Positions 60,290 through 64,000 of a stretch of 64,000 nucleotides of DNA are shown here, piece after piece. The notes under the pieces are model-generated. The model was not told the origin of the DNA. It searched no databases and saw nothing but the letters and a program-made list of their open reading frames with translations. How positions within the stretch are numbered: position 1 is the stretch's first letter; each line of letters starts with the position of its first letter. The stretch comes from Natrinema ejinorense. GTDB taxonomy: Archaea > Halobacteriota > Halobacteria > Halobacteriales > Natrialbaceae. Made by a program: the position numbers and the translations under genes. The stretch is from positions 2,666,001 through 2,730,000 of the forward strand of contig NZ_NXNI01000001.1 in the NCBI RefSeq assembly GCF_002494345.1, given 5' to 3'.

Positions 60290-62601
60290 GTACGCAATCG
60301 TCCAGTCACGCCGGCGATCGAACGATCCCACTCGACGGGGATCGCCGGGTCGGCTCCGCCGCCCTCCGCCCCTTGGCACTGGGCTGTGTACTGGTTTTGA
60401 CGGCCTCGTACGTGAGCGTCCTCTACGGGATAACGCAGGTCGTCGGCGGCAGTCGATCGCTGTTCGCGATCGTCGGATGCATGCTTCTCACGGCGACGCT
60501 GTTCGCACGGGTGATCCGTCCCTGGACCGCGGGCGCCCTCGCGATCGCGGCGGCCGGCTTCGGGTTCGCCTACTATCTCACCGCTGCCGGCGTCGAACTC
60601 GGCGTCGTCTTCACGGCCAGCGATGCCCTCATCTCCGATACCGTCGCGCTCGCGACCGGGCTGCCGGTGCTTCGAATGGTCCAGGCGGGGATCTGGACGC
60701 TGGGATTCGTGCCCGCCCCCGTGTTCCTCTCGTGGTATCTCGCCGTGCGGGGCCGGTACGCACTCAGCGTCGTTCCCGGCGGGATCGCGCTTGGCTTTCT
60801 CGTGTTGACCGGCGACGCCGGGACGCTCGTTACCTTGATCGGCACGCTCGCCGCCATCGGGACCATCGCCGTCGGCGAACTCGAGCGTCGTGGCGGTTCG
60901 ATCGCGCAAGCGGACTTGCTCGCGGTCCTGTTCGCAGTGATCGTCGCCCTCTCGCTGTCGGTGACGGTCGTCCCCGGTGAGCCGACGGGGCCGACACACC
61001 TCGTCCAGGGCGAAGACGGCTCGCTCGAGGCCACGATCGATTCCGCACCAGAGCGGTCGGGCATCTCCGGGCAGGTGGATCTCTCGCCGGAGGTGCGCTT
61101 TACCGTCGAATCCGATCAGCGGTCCTACTGGCGAACGGGCGTGTACGATCGCTTTACCGGCGACGAGTGGATCCGGACCGGCCAGAGCAGTCGGTACGAC
61201 GGCCGACTCGCGAACCCCCCCGGGAACTACGAGACGGTGCAACAGACGGTCACTGCCGAAACGGAACTGGGTATCATGCCGGTCGCACCACAACCCCTCT
61301 CCCTCGGTGGCGACGTGACACAGCGAACGACCGTCTCCAGACACGACCAGCCACGACCCGAAACCCCCCTCCAGGAGGGCGATCGGTACACCGTCGAAAG
61401 CGCAGTCGTCGATTCGAGCCCGACCGCACTCCGAAACGCAGGGACGGACTACCCCGAGAAAGTCACCGAATACTACCTCCAGACGCCGGAAGGCACCTCG
61501 AGCGAGTTCCGGGAACGCACCGCGGAGATCACGGCCGACGCCGAGAACCCATACGAGAAAGCCATCGATATCGAGCGACACCTCCGTTCCTCGAAGGACT
61601 ACTCGCTGGAGGTCTCCCAGCCCGCTGGCAACGTCGCCGACGGATTCCTGCTGGAGATGGACGAAGGCTACTGCGTCTACTTCGCGACGACGATGACACA
61701 GATGCTCCGGGAGGAGGGGGTTCCCGCCCGCTACGTCACCGGCTACACGAGCGGCCAACAAGTCGACGACGACGAGTACGTCGTTCGCGGGCTCGACGCC
61801 CACTCCTGGGTCGAGGTCTACTTCCCCGACCACGGCTGGGTCCGGTTCGACCCGACGCCCGGGGGCTCACGCAGCGAGGTCCACACCGAGCGTCTCGAGG
61901 AAGCCCGTGCGAACGGAAACGAGGACGCGGATACCGACGAGAGCGAGGACGTCCCGATCGGCGACGAAGACCAGAACGACCCCCTCGAACCGCCGACATC
62001 CGATCCAAACGGCCCGAACGACCCAGCCGACGATCCGGACAACGGAACGGAGCCGGCCGACGATCCGAACAACGGAACGGAGCCGGCCGACGATCCGAAC
62101 AACGAATCGAACCCGTCGGATTCCGGTGACCGAACCGACGGAAGCACGGCCGACGACGACAGGTCACTGAGCGAATTCCTCCTCACGGTTACCCGCGAGA
62201 CGGCCGTACTCGGACTCGTCGTTCTCGTCGGCCTCGCCGCCGGCGCGCGCCGGACCGACGCGACGACCCGCCTCCGTCGCGAGGTCGGCGTCTACTGGCA
62301 CGGGTCCCGGGCAGATCCGGATCGAGACGCCGAACGCGCCTTCGACCGCCTCGAGCGACTCCTCGGACGCCAGTACCGCCCCCGCCGTCGCGGGGAATCG
62401 GCGCGGGCATACCTGCAGGCACTGTCGCAGGCAGCCCGGACGGACGGGGACCGACTCGATCCGCGGGCCCAGCAGGTCCTCGAGTACCACGAACGAGCGA
62501 CCTACGGCGGCGGGGTTAGCCGGGCCGAAGCCGACGAAGCGATCGCGATCGTCGACGACCTCGCTCGGAAGCGACTCCCGGGTATCGGTCGCCTCCGATA
62601 A
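60286..62601 (+). CDS. Transglutaminase-like TgpA-type membrane protein
   Basis: The protein has 771 residues. About seven hydrophobic helices (about 20-225) precede a large external part with a transglutaminase-like catalytic triad Cys463, His506 and Asp522 (in EGYCVYFATTM, DAHSWVEVYF and RFDPTPG). A linker contains three 10-residue repeats of the type ADDPxNGTEP at about 581-610. A further helix (about 635-655) and a helical C-terminus follow. Proteins of this kind cross-link or cleave proteins at the cell surface. It is the last gene of the MoxR-DUF58 operon. Confidence 0.92.
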   Translation: MSTQSSSHAGDRTIPLDGDRRVGSAALRPLALGCVLVLTASYVSVLYGITQVVGGSRSLFAIVGCMLLTATLFARVIRPWTAGALAIAAAGFGFAYYLTAAGVELGVVFTASDALISDTVALATGLPVLRMVQAGIWTLGFVPAPVFLSWYLAVRGRYALSVVPGGIALGFLVLTGDAGTLVTLIGTLAAIGTIAVGELERRGGSIAQADLLAVLFAVIVALSLSVTVVPGEPTGPTHLVQGEDGSLEATIDSAPERSGISGQVDLSPEVRFTVESDQRSYWRTGVYDRFTGDEWIRTGQSSRYDGRLANPPGNYETVQQTVTAETELGIMPVAPQPLSLGGDVTQRTTVSRHDQPRPETPLQEGDRYTVESAVVDSSPTALRNAGTDYPEKVTEYYLQTPEGTSSEFRERTAEITADAENPYEKAIDIERHLRSSKDYSLEVSQPAGNVADGFLLEMDEGYCVYFATTMTQMLREEGVPARYVTGYTSGQQVDDDEYVVRGLDAHSWVEVYFPDHGWVRFDPTPGGSRSEVHTERLEEARANGNEDADTDESEDVPIGDEDQNDPLEPPTSDPNGPNDPADDPDNGTEPADDPNNGTEPADDPNNESNPSDSGDRTDGSTADDDRSLSEFLLTVTRETAVLGLVVLVGLAAGARRTDATTRLRREVGVYWHGSRADPDRDAERAFDRLERLLGRQYRPRRRGESARAYLQALSQAARTDGDRLDPRAQQVLEYHERATYGGGVSRAEADEAIAIVDDLARKRLPGIGRLR
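62026..62115 (+). repeat. Three tandem 30-bp repeats in the transglutaminase linker
   Basis: The units start at 62026, 62056 and 62086. Units one and two differ at a single base, and unit three diverges after the first 18 bases. Each unit encodes ADDPxNGTEP or a variant. The repeats probably arose by slippage and lengthen a flexible linker. Confidence 0.85.
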
Positions 62602-62719
62602 CCCGACCGAGACGAGTCCGGCGACCCGCAGTTCACGCCGTTCGGCGGCGGCCAGCCACCGACAGAACTCCTCGGGCACTGAAAAAGAACCACGCGAAGG
62701 CATGCGGGTCCCGATAGTG

Positions 62720-62726
62720 TTTAATA
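62720..62726 (+). promoter_or_regulatory. TATA box of the aIF1 gene
   Basis: TTTAATA is centred 29 bp before the ATG at 62752, matching the leaderless pattern seen for engB, cspA and mfnA. Confidence 0.7.
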
Positions 62727-62751
62727 TGCCCGTTTCATAGCAACGAACGTA

Positions 62752-63045
62752 ATGTCGGAAGTCTGCTCGACGTGCGGGCTGCCCCAAGAACTCTGCGTCT
62801 GCGAAGACGTGGCCAAGGGCCAACAGCAACTCAACATCCGCATTGACGAGCGCAGATACGGGAAAGAGGTAACGATCGTCGAAGGATTCGACCCGAAGGA
62901 CGTCGATCTGGACAGTCTCTCGTCGGATCTCAAGTCAAAATTCGCCTGTGGCGGGACCGTCGAGGACGACCAGATCGAACTCCAGGGGAACCACACCGGC
63001 CGCATCGAGGAGTTCCTTCGGGACCGCGGCTTCAACGTCGCCTAA
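62752..63045 (+). CDS. Translation initiation factor aIF1/SUI1
   Basis: The protein has 97 residues. An N-terminal four-cysteine zinc element (CSTC and CVC at 5, 8, 15 and 17) precedes the SUI1 fold, with [10 protein letters not shown] near 38-47 and [13 protein letters not shown] near 60-72. SUI1 proteins check start-codon selection on the small ribosomal subunit. A T-rich stretch follows after 60 bp. Confidence 0.95.
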   Translation: MSEVCSTCGLPQELCVCEDVAKGQQQLNIRIDERRYGKEVTIVEGFDPKDVDLDSLSSDLKSKFACGGTVEDDQIELQGNHTGRIEEFLRDRGFNVA

Positions 63046-63104
63046 TGCCCGCAATGCTCTGAGACGACTTCCGAACCCACGACCGCGCCGCCGCTCTCGA
63101 ATCG

Positions 63105-63114
63105 TTTTTTATTT
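63105..63114 (+). terminator. T-rich terminator after the aIF1 gene
   Basis: TTTTTTATTT lies 60 bp after the aIF1 stop, in otherwise GC-rich DNA, and fits the intrinsic archaeal terminator type. Confidence 0.6.
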
Positions 63115-63228
63115 CGCATATCGACCAGTCGCGACCCTCCCGGAGAGTCGCGGTCGCTCGTCTCACAGGTAGTCGCTCACCTCGCAAAGAGCTGGCTCGA
63201 AACGACGGCGCGATCTCCGGTCGGGGCG

Positions 63229-63594
63229 TCAGAACGGGGATTCGCGTCCGGCCGGTTCGTCCTCGTCTTCCGGCTCGCGGACGAGCCCGAACTTCATCCC
63301 GTACTTGTCGAGACCACCCGCCATGCTCTCGACGCGTGCGTCGGCAGTCCCCTCGTAGGATCCGATGAGCTGTGCAGCCTGCACGCTCGCCTTCCCGTGG
63401 GGACAGACGGTGACGATGTGGTCGTCGTCCTCGAGTTCCTCGACGCGCTCCGTAAGTTCGTGGAAGGGGATGTTCTCGCTGCCGGGAATGTGACTGTGTT
63501 CGAAATTCCGCTCGTCTCGGATGTCGACGATGCGAACGTCGGCATCCGCCTCGAGAAGCTCCTTGACCTCGTCGGTGGAGATTTCGCCGTCCAT
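63229..63594 (-). CDS. Single-domain rhodanese
   Basis: From the ATG at 63594 the protein has 121 residues. A rhodanese fold with RIVDIRDERNFEHSHIPGS near 21-39 and the active-site loop CPHGKAS at 64-70, Cys64 as the sulfur carrier, is present. Rhodaneses transfer sulfane sulfur to cyanide or protein acceptors. The longer frame adds 12 unlikely residues. It is single and minus-strand. Confidence 0.92.
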   Translation of the reverse strand: MDGEISTDEVKELLEADADVRIVDIRDERNFEHSHIPGSENIPFHELTERVEELEDDDHIVTVCPHGKASVQAAQLIGSYEGTADARVESMAGGLDKYGMKFGLVREPEDEDEPAGRESPF

Positions 63595-63830
63595 TACCGT
63601 GACAGTGGGTATCGACGTGAATAAGAACACGGGTTTGCTCCCCTACTGGAACCGCTGGCAGTTCGGTTACGGCCCGTCGGCTATCGATCCGATACGTGGC
63701 GGTGGTCCACGCCTGCACTGGGGGTCGGATCCGGCGGTGTGAGGCGATTCGACTCTGCAATCGACGGGTGGACGGTACTAGAACAAAAAACATATACAGG
63801 AGTTGTCGTATCTCACACGTACTGGTCCCA

Positions 63831-64000
63831 ATGAGTGTACTCGTTCCGATGCAAGGCGGTGGCGGTGCGATCGTTCTGTTCGCACTCGTGTTGTTCGCCA
63901 TCCAGATTGCGGCGCTGGTGTGGGTGTACACCGACGCCCAGACGAACAGCCCACACAGTGCAGCGCTCTGGACGCTCGTCGTGTTCTTCGGCGGACTCCT
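63831..64000 (+). CDS. Small membrane protein, N-terminal part (PLD-nuclease N-terminal-like)
   Basis: This gene is cut by the window end. The visible 56 residues contain a Gly-rich start, a first hydrophobic helix (about 13-32), the conserved polar loop WVYTDAQTNSPHSAALW and the beginning of a second helix. This resembles haloarchaeal two-helix proteins of the PLDc_N type. A TATA-like CATATAC at 63791-63797 precedes the ATG. Confidence 0.75.
   Translation, partial: MSVLVPMQGGGGAIVLFALVLFAIQIAALVWVYTDAQTNSPHSAALWTLVVFFGGL

Noticed and set aside
59767-61833. Long minus-strand frame opposite DUF58 and the transglutaminase gene
   Set aside because: The plus-strand genes have clear motifs and overlapping starts; the antisense product is rich in Arg and Asp with no domain.
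1-64000. Very frequent CTCGAG
   Set aside because: It comes from the Leu-Glu codons CTC-GAG in acidic proteins and does not mark a separate element.

Overview
The window is about 64 kb of chromosome from an extremely halophilic archaeon (class Halobacteria). The inference rests on GC-rich DNA, very acidic predicted proteins, haloarchaeal-type families (HalOD1 output domain, DUF5518, amphi-Trp, halocyanin, SAMP1, PssA of the archaeosortase pathway, GatD, MfnA, F420 genes) and many genes whose TATA-like box lies 27-30 nt before the start codon, as expected for leaderless haloarchaeal transcripts. The style resembles Natrialbales (Haloterrigena/Natrinema/Halopiger-like), but I cannot fix the genus. 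I see no rRNA, tRNA, CRISPR array, insertion sequence or prophage. The gene content is mostly core and conserved accessory.

Layout. 1-2 kb: tail of an M32 carboxypeptidase, an SDR dehydrogenase and an unrecognised gene. 2.3-7.1 kb, minus strand: an iron block of sufC-sufB-sufD, then a ferritin-like gene and a DtxR-type regulator, with a perfect 18-bp palindrome just upstream of sufC. 7.5-9.6 kb: small unrecognised, membrane and zinc-ribbon genes. 9.5-13.5 kb: a CobW metal GTPase, an ArsA/Get3 ATPase with a small partner, and a YchF/OLA1-like GTPase. 13.5-25 kb: a Tat-exported repeat protein divergent from a membrane spermidine-synthase homologue, a FilR1-type regulator divergent from an EamA transporter, Pth2, an exported phospholipase-D/lamin-tail protein, a HEAT protein, PssA and a halocyanin lipoprotein.

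25-31 kb: an amphi-Trp/YegP fusion, a degenerate HNH-like zinc protein, then nucleoside phosphorylase, a HalOD1 protein, a PfkB kinase, DUF63 and deoC, which together suggest nucleoside salvage or catabolism. 31-36.5 kb: an HPP-USP fusion, a two-TM K+ channel with an RCK domain, and two tandem TrkA-C-like membrane proteins. 36.5-46.6 kb: SAMP1, an HtpX-like protease, a GNAT enzyme, GatD divergent from MfnA, DUF5518, a NOG1-like GTPase, DUF389 and EngB. 46.6-50.6 kb: a nested palindrome, a 2-hydroxyacid dehydrogenase, a two-gene haloarchaeal pair with a RecA/KaiC-like protein lacking a P-loop, and a NUDIX/IF-2B fusion.

50.7-64 kb: hydantoinase/oxoprolinase A and B genes, a MazF-like toxin with an overlapping HTH partner, CofE overlapping an F420-dependent Mer homologue, a cold-shock protein, an overlapping MoxR-DUF58-transglutaminase operon, an aIF1/SUI1 protein, a rhodanese and the start of a small membrane protein. 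The least explained items are the two short upstream ORFs placed at predicted transcription starts (18439 and 50720), the symmetric sequences at sufC, deoC and the EamA promoter, the nested palindromes at 2134 and 46639, and the HTH-MazF pair.
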